The notes under the pieces: model-generated
Database searches by the model: none
The model's input: only the letters and a program-made list of their open reading frames with translations
What the model was told of the DNA's origin: nothing
Made by a program: the position numbers and the translations under genes
Shown here: in pieces, positions 41,903 to 50,715 of the stretch
How positions within the stretch are numbered: the first letter of the stretch is position 1
Layout of the letters: every line of letters begins with the position of its first letter
Assembly (NCBI GenBank): GCA_965214415.1
Contig: CBDCBQ010000003.1
Location: 1,178,001-1,242,000, forward strand
Length of the DNA stretch: 64,000 nucleotides
Origin: RH-AL1 sp965214415
Lineage (GTDB): Bacteria; Pseudomonadota; Alphaproteobacteria; Rhizobiales; Beijerinckiaceae
Direction of reading: 5' to 3'

Positions 41903-42418
41903 CTATTGAGGTTCATTGACCAGCTCGTCCAACCGCCGCTGCTCGCCGTCGCTCAGCGGGCGAGCAGGGTCACGCGTGGGACGGCGGCGGGCGGCGAAGG
42001 CGATCGCGAGACCGCCCATGGCGAGCACGACGACGGGTGTGCCCCACAGCAGCAGCGTCGACAGCTCGACCGGTGGCCGCAGCAGGATGAACTGGCCGTA
42101 GCGCGACACGAGATAGTCGGTGACTTGCTGGTTGGTATCGCCGGCCTCGAGGCGCTGGCGCACGAGCAGGCGAATATCGCGGGCAAGCGCGGCGTGGCTC
42201 TCGTCGATCGACTCGTTCTGGCAGACGAGGCAGCGCAGGCCAGCCGAGACCGTCCGCGCGCGGGCCTCCAACATGGGGTTTTTCAGGATCTCGTCGGGCT
42301 CGACCGCGTGCGCGGTTTGCACCAGGGCGACGAACAGCAGCAAGGCGAAGGCGATAAAGCCAACCGCCAAAGCATAGCTAACCTCACGGTGAGAAGACCG
42401 AAGGCCGTCTCGAACCAT
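41903..42418 (-). CDS. ccmH: cytochrome c maturation protein CcmH (CycL)
   Basis: This is a 171-residue thiol-disulfide protein of system I cytochrome c biogenesis, which keeps apocytochrome heme-binding cysteines reduced. A signal/anchor helix at about 13-37 is followed by the conserved LRCLVCQNESIDES motif (Cys63, Cys66), then a C-terminal membrane helix (STLLLWGTPVVVLAMGGLAIAF) and a charged tail. The ATG at 42418 is the last reasonable start. It ends the cycHJKL-like order. ccmG, often placed before ccmH in gammaproteobacteria, is absent here, as in rhizobia. The stretch between it and degP holds only the repeat array and promoter region. Confidence 0.94.
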   Translation of the reverse strand: MVRDGLRSSHREVSYALAVGFIAFALLLFVALVQTAHAVEPDEILKNPMLEARARTVSAGLRCLVCQNESIDESHAALARDIRLLVRQRLEAGDTNQQVTDYLVSRYGQFILLRPPVELSTLLLWGTPVVVLAMGGLAIAFAARRRPTRDPARPLSDGEQRRLDELVNEPQ

Positions 42419-42525
42419 CGTTTCGTCGATGGTTTGGTGGTCCAAGACACTCGCCCTCTGGAGCCCTCGTGGTTCGAGACGTGCCGCGCGCTCCTCACCA
42501 TGAGGGAATTGTGGCCAGCCCACCC

Positions 42526-44502
42526 TCATTCCGCCGGCACCGCGGCGCCCTGAGGCCGGCGTGCCCGCCGCGCGACGCCGAAGCGCAGCCGGCGATCGGA
42601 CAGCGACAGCGCGCCGCCGAGCCCCATGATCAGCGCGCCGATCCAGATCAGCGTGACGAGCGGCTTCCAGAACAGCTTCATGTCGATCGTCGGCGAGCCC
42701 TCGGTGGGATTGCCGATGCTCGCGTAGAACTGGCCGAGGCCGAGCGTGACGATGCCGGCCTCGGCGCGCGGCATGGCGCGCACGGGATAGAAGCGCGACG
42801 CGGGCTCGACGGTCGCGACCACGACGCCGCCCCTGCGGATGGTCGTGCGCGCGACCGTGGACGTGTAGTTCGGGCCGGCTTCCTTGGAGACGGCGTCGAG
42901 CGTCGCGGTGAACGCACCGAGCGTCGCCGTGTCGCCGGGCTTCATCGCGAGGATGTTCTCCTGCCCCCAGCCGGCGGCCGAGAGGCCGAGCAGTGTCACA
43001 CCGATCCCGGCATGGGCGATCGCCGTGCCATAGGCGGAGCGCGGCAGGCCGAGGCCACGCGAGAAGGCGTTGGACAGCCCGCCGCCCATGATCCGGCGGC
43101 CGAGATCCATCAGCGAACCGACGATGACGAAGACGGCCAAGCCCGCCATGCAATACGACTTCACGGGAGCTCCCTCGTAGGCGGCGAGCGCGAGCAGCGC
43201 GGCGATGCCGGCGAGGATCGCCACCATCATGCGCTGCGCCGCGCCGAGCAGGTCGCCGCGCTTCCAGGCCAGCGACGAGCCGATCGGCATGGCGAAGAAC
43301 ACGGGGATCGTCAGCGGCACGAAGGTCGCGTTGAAGAACGGCGCGCCGACCGAGATCTTCTGGCCCGTCGCCGCCTGCAGCGCCAGCGGGTAGAGCGTGC
43401 CGACCAGCACAGTGGCGCAGCCCGCCGTGAGCAGCAGGTTGTTGAGGACGAGCGCGCCCTCTCGCGACACCGGCGCGAAGAGGCCGCCCTGGCGCAAGCT
43501 GCCGGCGCGCCAGGCGAACAGGGCAAGTGAGCCGCCGATGAAGAATGTCAGGATCAGCAGGATGAAGACGCCACGCTTCGGATCGGTCGCGAAGGCGTGC
43601 ACCGACGTAAGGACGCCGGAGCGCACCAGGAAGGTGCCGACCAACGACAGCGAGAAGGCGAGAATCGCAAGGAAGATCGTCCAGACTTTCAGCGCCTCGC
43701 GCTTCTCCATGACGACGGCGGAGTGCAGCAGCGCGGTGCCGGCGATCCACGGCATCAGCGATGCGTTCTCGACCGGATCCCAGAACCAGAAGCCGCCCCA
43801 GCCGAGCGTGTAATAGGCCCAGTACGAGCCCATCGCGATGCCGAGGGTCAGGAAGATCCAGGCGATCAGCGTCCACGGCCGCACGAAGCGCGCCCACGCG
43901 GCATCGACGCGCCCGGCAATGAGCGCCGCGGCGGCGAACGAGAATGTCATCGAGAAGCCGACGTAGCCGAGGTAGAGCAGCGGCGGATGGATCGCGAGGC
44001 CGGGGTCCTGCAGCAGCGGGTTGAGGTCCTGCCCCTGGATCGGCGGCGTCAGCGTGCGCGTGAACGGGTCGGACGTCAGCAGGATGAAGAGCAGGAACGC
44101 CGCGGCGATCCAGCTCTGCACGCAGAGCACGAGCGCGCGCAGGTCGGCCGGCATGCCGCGCGAGGCGACCGCGACGGCGGCGGCGAAGATCGCGAGGATC
44201 ATCACCCAGAGCAGCATCGAGCCCTCGTGATTGCCCCAGACGCCGGTGATCTTGTAGATCAGCGGCTTCGTCGAGGCCGAATTCTCGATCACGTTGACGA
44301 CGGAGAAGTCCGAGACGACGTGCGCGTAGACGAGCGCGCCGAACGCCAGCGCCGTGAAGCCGAAGCCGGCGAGCGCCACGGAGGGCGCGGTGGCGATCAA
44401 CCGCCCATCGCGGCGATAGTGGCCGACCAGCGGGACGATGCAATTGACGAGCGCCAGCGCCAAGGCGAGGGCGAGCGCGAAATGGCCTGTCTCGACGATC
44501 AT
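42526..44502 (-). CDS. ccmF: heme lyase CcmF (CycK)
   Basis: This is a 658-residue polytopic inner-membrane protein that attaches heme from holo-CcmE to apocytochrome c. It has about 15 membrane helices. The heme-handling WWD-type motif is WGGFWFWDPVENASLMPW near residue 235-250. The early segment GVWGNHEGSMLLWVMILA is also typical, as is the long periplasmic region near residues 500-600 that includes GDTATLGAFTATLDAVS. The ATG at 44502 overlaps the ccmE stop by 4 nt. The gap to ccmH is 107 bp. The length is normal for the family. Confidence 0.96.
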   Translation of the reverse strand: MIVETGHFALALALALALVNCIVPLVGHYRRDGRLIATAPSVALAGFGFTALAFGALVYAHVVSDFSVVNVIENSASTKPLIYKITGVWGNHEGSMLLWVMILAIFAAAVAVASRGMPADLRALVLCVQSWIAAAFLLFILLTSDPFTRTLTPPIQGQDLNPLLQDPGLAIHPPLLYLGYVGFSMTFSFAAAALIAGRVDAAWARFVRPWTLIAWIFLTLGIAMGSYWAYYTLGWGGFWFWDPVENASLMPWIAGTALLHSAVVMEKREALKVWTIFLAILAFSLSLVGTFLVRSGVLTSVHAFATDPKRGVFILLILTFFIGGSLALFAWRAGSLRQGGLFAPVSREGALVLNNLLLTAGCATVLVGTLYPLALQAATGQKISVGAPFFNATFVPLTIPVFFAMPIGSSLAWKRGDLLGAAQRMMVAILAGIAALLALAAYEGAPVKSYCMAGLAVFVIVGSLMDLGRRIMGGGLSNAFSRGLGLPRSAYGTAIAHAGIGVTLLGLSAAGWGQENILAMKPGDTATLGAFTATLDAVSKEAGPNYTSTVARTTIRRGGVVVATVEPASRFYPVRAMPRAEAGIVTLGLGQFYASIGNPTEGSPTIDMKLFWKPLVTLIWIGALIMGLGGALSLSDRRLRFGVARRARRPQGAAVPAE

Positions 44503-44972
44503 CGCGCGGCCGCCTTCTCTGGCACGTAAGCGGGCATCTGGCCCTCCTTCCAGACGCCCTGCTTCTTCAGGGCGTCGGCGACCTCTTTCGGCATGTAGCG
44601 CTCGTCGTGCTTGGCGAGCACGCTGTCGGCGGCGAAGATTCCATCGGGGCCGACCGTGCCTTCGACGACCGCGCCCTGCCCTTCGCGAAACAGGTCCGGC
44701 AGCAGTCCGGTATAGGCGATCTCGACCGCGTGCTTCATGTCGGTCACCGCGAACTGGACCCGCTCGCCACCCGCGCGCTTGAACGAGCCCGATTCGACGA
44801 GGCCGCCGATCCGCAACCGCGTGCCGGGCGGCGGCGCCTTCGCGAGGTACTCGGTCGGACCGTAGAAGAACACGATCGAGTCGCGCAGCGAATACAGGAC
44901 GAGGCCGATCGCGACGCCGAAGATGGCGAGCGACGTGGAGATCAGCGCGAAGCGCTTCTTCTTGCGGGTCAT
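44499..44972 (-). CDS. ccmE: heme chaperone CcmE (CycJ)
   Basis: This is a 157-residue membrane-anchored periplasmic OB-fold protein that carries heme covalently to CcmF. A basic N-terminus and TM helix (TRKKKRFALISTSLAIFGVA, to about 30) precede the beta barrel (GTRLRIGGLVESGS, VAVTD-like strand, VEGTVGPDGIFAADSVLA). The covalent heme ligand is His122 in the conserved AKHDERYMP, with Tyr126 as axial ligand. It overlaps ccmF by 4 nt and follows ccmI by 24 bp. The C-terminal tail is short and disordered. Confidence 0.96.
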   Translation of the reverse strand: MTRKKKRFALISTSLAIFGVAIGLVLYSLRDSIVFFYGPTEYLAKAPPPGTRLRIGGLVESGSFKRAGGERVQFAVTDMKHAVEIAYTGLLPDLFREGQGAVVEGTVGPDGIFAADSVLAKHDERYMPKEVADALKKQGVWKEGQMPAYVPEKAAAR

Positions 44973-44996
44973 GCGTTGTTCCGGGTCATCGATCGC

Positions 44997-46172
44997 TCAC
45001 CCTTGCAATCCAAGCTCGTGCGCCAGGTCGTCGAGGCGCTTCACCGCCGCGGGGTCGCCCGCGAAATTGCGCTTGGCGTCGCCGAGCGCGCCCTTGGCCT
45101 TGTCCGGCTCCTGGAGCACGCGGTAGGCACGCACCAGCCGCAGCCAGCCGTCGATGTCGTTGCCGTTGGTCTTCAATCGATCGGCGAGACCATCGACCAT
45201 CTGGTGGATGAAGGCCTGCTGCTTGTCGCCCGACATCGAGGCGACCTGGGCCGCCATCGGCCCGCTCGGCATGCCCCGGCCTGGCGAAGCAGCGTCGACG
45301 CCGGGCGGCGACATCGGTGCCCCCGACAGCTCGGCGATGTGGTTGCGCACGGTCGGCAGCCAAGGGGCGTCGGGCGGCGACGACGCGACGAGCTTCGTCC
45401 AGATGGCGAGCGCCTTCGGCTTGTCGCCATCCTGCTGCGCCGCGACCCCGAGATAGAAATTGGCTCGCGGCGAGGCCGGGTCGAGCGCCACGGACCGCGC
45501 GAAGGCCGCTTGCGCCTCCGCGGTCACGGTACCGCCGCCGCCGAACACCTCGGCCTCGCCGAGCGCGGCGAAGCGGTTCGAATCCGGCCCGAGCAGGCGA
45601 ATCTCGTTTTGGTAGGCGCGCGCGGCATCGTCGAACTTGCCGAGCCGCACGTAGATCGGCGCCAGCACGGACCAGCCCTTGCCATCGTCGGGATGCTCGG
45701 TCATGTGCTGCTCGATCTTGGCGATCGCGGTCGGCAGATCCATGGTCGAGGCGGGCGCGTCGAGGCGGGCTTGCAGCGGGTCGTCCGGGATGCCGGGCGC
45801 GCCGACATAGGCGTAGAGCCCGAGCGCCGACAGCGGCACGAAGAGGATCGTGGCGAGCGCCACGCCACGAGTCGCCCACGGCGAACCACGCGCGACGTCG
45901 GGCGTGGTGCGTTGCTGCGCGGCCATCAGCCGGAGCGCCGCCTCGTTGCGGGCGGTGGCGGCTTCGTCGGTCCCGATCACGCCGCGCATCGTGTCGCGTT
46001 CGATCTCGGCCGTCTGCGCCTTGTAGAACGCGACATCGAGTTCGCGCGCATCCGTCGTCGCGGGGGCGCGCGAGAGCGGCCAGAGCACGGCGAGAACTGC
46101 GAGCCCGGTCAGTATCGCGAAGATGATCCAGATCGTAGCCAAAGGTGCCTGTCGCTCGTGGTCCGTCCCCAT
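44997..46172 (-). CDS. ccmI: cytochrome c maturation protein CcmI (CycH), TPR protein
   Basis: This is a 391-residue apocytochrome chaperone. Two N-terminal membrane helices (IWIIFAILTGLAVLAVLWPL and about 92-115) enclose a cytoplasmic leucine-zipper-like segment with DVAFYKAQTAEIERD. The periplasmic TPR repeats from about 135 (GKGWSVLAPIYVRLGKFDDAARAY and so on) bind the C-terminus of apocytochromes. An extra C-terminal region with further helical repeats (RLVRAYRVLQEPDKAKGALG) is present. It is the first gene of the ccmI-E-F-H unit; its promoter is in the 110 bp before the DUF3597 gene. Confidence 0.93.
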   Translation of the reverse strand: MGTDHERQAPLATIWIIFAILTGLAVLAVLWPLSRAPATTDARELDVAFYKAQTAEIERDTMRGVIGTDEAATARNEAALRLMAAQQRTTPDVARGSPWATRGVALATILFVPLSALGLYAYVGAPGIPDDPLQARLDAPASTMDLPTAIAKIEQHMTEHPDDGKGWSVLAPIYVRLGKFDDAARAYQNEIRLLGPDSNRFAALGEAEVFGGGGTVTAEAQAAFARSVALDPASPRANFYLGVAAQQDGDKPKALAIWTKLVASSPPDAPWLPTVRNHIAELSGAPMSPPGVDAASPGRGMPSGPMAAQVASMSGDKQQAFIHQMVDGLADRLKTNGNDIDGWLRLVRAYRVLQEPDKAKGALGDAKRNFAGDPAAVKRLDDLAHELGLQG

Positions 46173-46285
46173 ACGCTGTCATCTCCAGCGAGGGGCCCCG
46201 TTCTAGAACGAGGCCCAGGCGCTTGGAAGGCGGATTCTTGTCACGTGCCGACGATGCCGGGCGCCTTGGCGGATTATCTTGGCGA

Positions 46286-46762
46286 TCAATGCATGTCGGC
46301 GGGCAGCTTGCCGCCGTTCTCGGCAAGCTTGGTCATGACCTCCTTGTGCAGCCACATGTTCATTGACGCCGAGTCGCCTGTGTCGCCGGTGTAGTGCAGC
46401 TCGCCAGCCAGCTCTTTGCGGGCCGTGAGGCTCGAATCCATGTGCAGGAGCTTCATCAGGTCGACGATGGAGTGGCGCCAGTCGAGTGTCTCGCCCGCGG
46501 ACCCCTCCATCCCGTCGAGCACCTCGGCGACATCCACGGATGATGGCGCGGTGGACGGCGCCGTGGAGCCCGCCGCCGGGGCGTTCCCCGAGGCCGCGTT
46601 CTGATTGGTGGGCGCGTCCTGCCACGTGTTCGACTTGCCTGTCTTCTCTTCGGCCGTCGTCGTCGGCGGCGCGGCAGAGCTGTCGGCGGGCGGGGCCGCG
46701 GGCGCGGCGGCCGCGTGGCCATCACCAAAGATTTTCGACATGATCGTGCCGAAGATGCTCAT
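46286..46762 (-). CDS. DUF3597 family protein
   Basis: This is a 158-residue protein of the DUF3597 family, related to the LysM-associated YgaU N-terminal region. It starts MSIFGTIMSKIFG, then has a Pro/Ala/Thr-rich disordered linker (about 17-75) with QNAASGNAPAAGSTAP. The conserved core is SVDVAEVLDGMEG...LDWRHSIVDLMKLL, then TARKELAGELHYTGDTGDSASMNMWLH. It has no signal peptide. GTGGAGG precedes the ATG at 46762, ruling out the longer frame. It is 110 bp upstream of ccmI on the same strand; function unknown. Confidence 0.88.
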   Translation of the reverse strand: MSIFGTIMSKIFGDGHAAAAPAAPPADSSAAPPTTTAEEKTGKSNTWQDAPTNQNAASGNAPAAGSTAPSTAPSSVDVAEVLDGMEGSAGETLDWRHSIVDLMKLLHMDSSLTARKELAGELHYTGDTGDSASMNMWLHKEVMTKLAENGGKLPADMH

Positions 46763-46931
46763 TCGTTCCTCCACTATCTTTCGAGCTGTCGCCCGCGACG
46801 ACCGCCGAACTGTCGACGATCGCGGCGCGAACGCGGACCGGCTCGTTGCCTGTCCGCTGCTCCAACGTGGGAGTCCCCGCAAGGCTGCACGCGATCTCGG
46901 CCGATATCCGGTCGCGTCAGGTTCGCGAAAA

Positions 46932-47360
46932 TCAGCGAAATCGCAGGGGCACGGTGAAGGCGAGGCTGTCATCCGCGATCGCCGCAGGCATCGGCGGGAA
47001 CGGCGCGGCGCGGTCGAGCACGGCCATCGCCGCCTTGTCGAGCGCCGCGTCGCCCGACGAATGGACGACATCCTTCGAGATCACATGCCCATCGCGCCCG
47101 ACGACGAAGCCGATGTTGACCGTCATCGGCTGCTTGAAGGGACGCGCGGAGATGGGCTTGCGATCCTCGATCCGCGCGACGATCTCGCCGACCCAAAAAC
47201 TCTTCGGGTCTTGCGCGACCGCCCGCGCTTCGCCGCGCGATTTCGAGAGCTCGTAGGTCACGATCGTCGGCAACGGATCGGCGTGCGCCGCGATGGCGCC
47301 AGCTGTCAGCACGGCGGCAGTTGCGAGACGCACGCGCATCGAAGTCATCGTAGGCGTCAT
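46932..47360 (-). CDS. exported TonB C-terminal-like protein
   Basis: This is a 142-residue protein with a signal peptide (LATAAVLTAGAIAAHA) and one TonB carboxy-terminal-like domain. KPISARPFKQPMTVNIGFVV leads into VGRDGHVISKDVVHSSGDAALDKAAM, which matches the beta-alpha-beta TonB fold, and DRAAPFPPMP is the usual ending motif. The N-terminal anchor of classical TonB and the long Pro linker are missing, so this is not a complete energy transducer. Start choice is uncertain (ATGs at 47360, 47348 and 47339). It is divergent from znuA with 170 bp between starts. Confidence 0.78.
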   Translation of the reverse strand: MTPTMTSMRVRLATAAVLTAGAIAAHADPLPTIVTYELSKSRGEARAVAQDPKSFWVGEIVARIEDRKPISARPFKQPMTVNIGFVVGRDGHVISKDVVHSSGDAALDKAAMAVLDRAAPFPPMPAAIADDSLAFTVPLRFR

Positions 47361-47482
47361 CCGCGCGGCCCCATTCGCATCGCTCTCCCTGCGATGTAGC
47401 ACGCGACGTGCGGCGCGACGTGGGCGAGGACTCCCGATCAGCAAGACGCGCGACCGAAGACGGACGCCGGCGGGCTTTCAAG

Positions 47483-47505
47483 CTGAAATGTTATGCTATA
47501 ACGTC
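47483..47505 (+). promoter_or_regulatory. Zur operator upstream of znuA
   Basis: A 23-bp site begins GAAATGTTATG and continues CTATAACGT, with inverted core GTTAT-gct-ATAAC at 47488-47500. By eye it matches 17 of 22 specified positions of the E. coli Zur box (GAAATGTTAT-an-TATAACATTTC). It ends 25 bp before the znuA ATG, where Zn-loaded Zur would block transcription. A zur gene is present at 50716-51165. Confidence 0.85.
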
Positions 47506-47529
47506 CGGGCATCATATCGGAGCCCCCGC

Positions 47530-48399
47530 ATGCGTCTTTCCTCCCTTGCGCTCGCCGCCGTCGTCGCGATCTGCCCCGCCCTCGCCTCGGCGGAGGCGCC
47601 CATCCGCATCGTCGCCGCCGAGAATTTCTATGGCGACCTCGCCCATCAGATCGGCGGCGACCGCGTCGTCGTCACCAGCATCCTGTCGAACCCGGACGAG
47701 GACCCGCATCTCTTCGAAACGAGCCCGTCGACCGCCAAGGATCTTTCCGCCGCCAAGATCGTGATCTCGAACGGCGCCGACTACGACCCGTGGATGGGCA
47801 AGCTGCTCTCGGCAACCAGCACGAAGCCGATGACCATCGTCGCCGCCGATCTTATCGGCAAGAAGCCCGGCGACAACCCGCATCTCTGGTACGATCCGAA
47901 GACGTTTCCCGCCGTCGCCAAGGCACTCGCCGATGACCTGTCCAAGGTCGATCCGAGCCACGCGGCGGACTATGCCAAGCGGCTCGAGGCGTTCGATGCC
48001 TCGTTCAAGACGGCGACGACCAATATCGCGCCGATCAAGGACGAGCACAAAGGCCTCGAGGTCACCGCGACCGAGCCGGTGTTCGGCTACATGGCGCAGG
48101 CGCTCGGCTTCAAGATGCTGAACTATCCGTTCCAGGTCGCGACCATGAACAACGCCGAGCCGAGCCCGTCCGAGGTGATCGCCTTCGAGAAGAGCCTCAC
48201 CGACGGCCGGGCCAAGATCCTGTTCTACAACGCGCAAGTCACCGACAAGACGACCGAGCGCCTGCTCGCCATCGCCAAGGCGCACAAGGTGATCGTCGTC
48301 GGCGTGACCGAGACGATGCCGAAGGGCGTGACCATCCAGTCCTGGTTCTCCGGTCAGCTCGCCGAGATCAAGAAGGACCTGGCCGGACGCACGATGTGA
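47530..48399 (+). CDS. znuA: zinc ABC transporter substrate-binding protein ZnuA-like
   Basis: This is a 289-residue periplasmic metal-binding protein (cluster A-I). A signal peptide of about 21 residues (SSLALAAVVAICPALASA) precedes two lobes. Likely metal ligands are His60 (DEDPHLFE), His118 (DNPHLWYD) and Glu182 (TATEPVFGY), the last being Glu where typical ZnuA has His. The His-rich loop of most zinc-specific members is missing. Regulation by the Zur operator just upstream argues for zinc, but Mn or another metal is possible. GGAG at 47518-47521 precedes the ATG at 47530. The stop overlaps znuC by 4 nt. Confidence 0.9.
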   Translation: MRLSSLALAAVVAICPALASAEAPIRIVAAENFYGDLAHQIGGDRVVVTSILSNPDEDPHLFETSPSTAKDLSAAKIVISNGADYDPWMGKLLSATSTKPMTIVAADLIGKKPGDNPHLWYDPKTFPAVAKALADDLSKVDPSHAADYAKRLEAFDASFKTATTNIAPIKDEHKGLEVTATEPVFGYMAQALGFKMLNYPFQVATMNNAEPSPSEVIAFEKSLTDGRAKILFYNAQVTDKTTERLLAIAKAHKVIVVGVTETMPKGVTIQSWFSGQLAEIKKDLAGRTM

Positions 48400-49205
48400 C
48401 GGCGCTCGTTCTCGACGGCGTCGAGCTCGTCCTCGGCGGCCGCCGCATCCTCGATCGCGTCTCGTTCGAGATCGGTGCCGGCCAGTTCGTCGGCGTGCTG
48501 GGACCCAACGGCGCGGGCAAGACGAGCCTGATGCGCGCCGTGCTCGGCATCCTGCCGATCGCCGCCGGCAGCATTCGCGTGCTCGGCCGTCCGCCCGCGC
48601 GCGGAGGCGCCGGCATCGGCTACGTGCCGCAGTTCCGCCGCGGCGCGGCGCAGCTGCGTCTGACCGGCTTCGACCTCGTCGTCGGCGCCATCGCCGGGCA
48701 GCGTTGGGGGCAACCGTTCACATCGCGCGCGGATCGGCTCGCAGCCTCGCGCGCGCTGGAGCGGGTCGGCGCGTGCGAACTGGCCAAGCGGCCGATCGCC
48801 GACCTCTCCGGCGGCGAACGCCAACGCGTGCTGGTGGCCCAGGCGCTGATCGGCGATCCCCGCCTGCTGCTGCTCGACGAGCCGCTCGTCAGCCTCGATC
48901 CGGCGGCGCAGCGCCATATCGTCGATGTCGTCCGCGATGTCGCGCGGCAGCAGGGCATCACCGTCCTCTTCTGCGCGCACGAGGTGAACCCGATTTTGCG
49001 CGCGGTCGACGAGGTGCTCTATCTCGGCAATGGGCAGGCCGCCGTTGGGCCGGTCGAGGAGGTCATCAACGACCGCGTGCTGTCGCGGCTCTACGGCACC
49101 TCGATCCACGTCTCGCGCCACAACGGCCGCTACCACGTCATGGCCGAGGACGCCGAGTTCGACCATCACGCCTGTCAGTCCGAGTTGGTGGACGCGTCCG
49201 CGTGA
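48396..49205 (+). CDS. znuC: zinc ABC transporter ATPase ZnuC-like
   Basis: This is a 269-residue ABC ATPase that energises metal import. Walker A is GPNGAGKTS, the signature is LSGGERQRV, Walker B is LLLLDEPLVSL and the switch His is in CAHEVNP. The C-terminal domain is short and ends with LYGTSIHVSRHNGRYHV. The start GTG lies in the GTGA overlap with the znuA stop. It overlaps znuB by another GTGA, so all three genes are translationally coupled. Confidence 0.93.
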   Translation: MTALVLDGVELVLGGRRILDRVSFEIGAGQFVGVLGPNGAGKTSLMRAVLGILPIAAGSIRVLGRPPARGGAGIGYVPQFRRGAAQLRLTGFDLVVGAIAGQRWGQPFTSRADRLAASRALERVGACELAKRPIADLSGGERQRVLVAQALIGDPRLLLLDEPLVSLDPAAQRHIVDVVRDVARQQGITVLFCAHEVNPILRAVDEVLYLGNGQAAVGPVEEVINDRVLSRLYGTSIHVSRHNGRYHVMAEDAEFDHHACQSELVDASA

Positions 49206-49987
49206 ATCCCTTCGCCTACGATTTCATGCGCAACGCCTATGCGGCGTGCGCCATCGTCAGCATCGTCGCCGGCGCCGTCGGCTATTTCCTGGTGCTGCGC
49301 GGCGAGACCTTCGCTGGCCACGCACTCGCCCATGCCGGCTTCCCCGGCGCGACAGGCGCCGTGCTGATCGGTCTGTCGCCATTCCTCGGCCTGACGATCT
49401 TCACGCTCGGCGCTGGGATCGGCATCGGGCTGCTCGGCGAGAAGGCGCAACGCGATGTCGCGATCGGCATCGTGCTCACCGCTTCGCTCGGGCTCGGCCT
49501 GCTGTTCCTGCATTTCTACACGTCGTACGCCTCGCTCGCGACGAACATCCTGTTTGGCAACGTGCTCGGAATCAACGTCTCGACCGTACGGCTGCTGGCG
49601 GTGCTCGCGCTTCTCTCGCTGCTTGGCCTGGCGGCGATCGCCCGACCGTTGATCTTCGCCAGCCTGCAGCCCGAACTCGCCGAGGCGCGCGGCGTGCGTC
49701 AGGACGTGACGTCGGTGCTGTTCATGGCGATCGTCGCGATCACGACGGCCGAGGCGATGCAGATTGTCGGCGTGCTGCTCGTCTTCGCGCTGATGGTCGC
49801 GCCCGCCGCGAGCGCGGCGCGGCTGACCCGCACGGTGGGAAGCGGCGTCGCGCTGTCCGTCGTGCTTGCGCTCGCCGTCGCGTTGGCGAGCCTGACCTTG
49901 TCATTCTATACCGACTGGCCCGTGAGCTTCTGGATCACGACGCTGGGCGCCGCGGGCTATCTCGCCAGCATGGTGCTCGTTCGATAG
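49202..49987 (+). CDS. znuB: zinc ABC transporter permease ZnuB-like
   Basis: This is a 261-residue integral membrane permease of the ABC-3 family with about eight membrane helices. RGETFAGHALAHAGFPGATGA is the conserved first-helix region that contacts the ATPase. ITTAEAMQIVGVLLVFALMVAPAASA is the family signature near residue 180-205. The GTG at 49202 overlaps the znuC stop (GTGA). The operon ends here, 19 bp before the convergent actR stop. Confidence 0.92.
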   Translation: MNPFAYDFMRNAYAACAIVSIVAGAVGYFLVLRGETFAGHALAHAGFPGATGAVLIGLSPFLGLTIFTLGAGIGIGLLGEKAQRDVAIGIVLTASLGLGLLFLHFYTSYASLATNILFGNVLGINVSTVRLLAVLALLSLLGLAAIARPLIFASLQPELAEARGVRQDVTSVLFMAIVAITTAEAMQIVGVLLVFALMVAPAASAARLTRTVGSGVALSVVLALAVALASLTLSFYTDWPVSFWITTLGAAGYLASMVLVR

Positions 49988-50006
49988 CTGCGGCAGGGCC
50001 GCCGAC

Positions 50007-50582
50007 TTAGCGCGGAACATTCTTCCCAAGGATCCGCTGAAGCGTTCGCCGGTGCATGCCCAAACGACGTGCCGTCTCGGAGACGTTGCGCCCGTATTGC
50101 TCGAACACGGCGTCGATATGCTCGCGGCGCACGCGATCGCTCGAGGCCGGGCTGAATGGGATCAGCACCTCATCGTGCCGCTTTGTCCGCAACGCGTTGT
50201 GGATCTCGTCGGCGTCGGCAGGCTTCGCGAGGAAGTCGAACGCGCCCGCTTCGATCGCCGAGACAGCCGTCGGAATGCTGCCGTATCCGGTGAGGATCAC
50301 GGCGCGACAATCGGGGGCCGACTGCTTGAGCTTGGCCATGAATTCGAGGCCGTTGCCGTCAGGCAGCCGCATATCGACGATCGCGAATGCCGGTGGCTCT
50401 TCACTCAGGCAATCGGACGCCTCGGAAATGCTGCCCGCGGACCTGACGCGATACCCTTTGGCCTCCATCGATTGACCTAATCGCCCGCCGAACACCTTGT
50501 CGTCCTCGACGATCAACAGGCTGTCGAAGTTTCGTGGACTTTGCTCGCCAGCCGGCGTCGTCGCGTCAATGGTGTCCAACAT
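50007..50582 (-). CDS. redox response regulator ActR/RegA/PrrA family
   Basis: This is a 191-residue two-domain regulator. The receiver has Asp70 as phospho-acceptor (FAIVDMRLPDGNG), acidic pair Glu26-Asp27-Asp28 and Lys120. The C-terminal Fis-type helix-turn-helix contains NVSETARRLGMHRRTLQRILGK, which is characteristic of ActR/RegA/PrrA. In alphaproteobacteria these respond to a quinone/disulfide-sensing kinase (ActS/RegB/PrrB) and control respiration, photosynthesis or acid tolerance. The kinase gene is not adjacent. The start at 50582 gives the usual N-terminal extension before the receiver. Confidence 0.9.
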   Translation of the reverse strand: MLDTIDATTPAGEQSPRNFDSLLIVEDDKVFGGRLGQSMEAKGYRVRSAGSISEASDCLSEEPPAFAIVDMRLPDGNGLEFMAKLKQSAPDCRAVILTGYGSIPTAVSAIEAGAFDFLAKPADADEIHNALRTKRHDEVLIPFSPASSDRVRREHIDAVFEQYGRNVSETARRLGMHRRTLQRILGKNVPR

Positions 50583-50715
50583 CTAGCTCATTCCACTCCA
50601 GTCGCGGTTCCGAAGCCGCAGGTTGTGAGAGGAAGGATCGAGCAAACGAAAGGTCGCATCCGCGTCGTGCGACATCTTCTCCACGCGCCGGACGAAGGCG
50701 CTCGGCAGCGGAGAG

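Noticed and set aside
41903..44443. 846-codon frame spanning ccmF and ccmH
   Set aside because: Only its last 171 codons are real (CcmH). The rest is an off-frame reading of ccmF.
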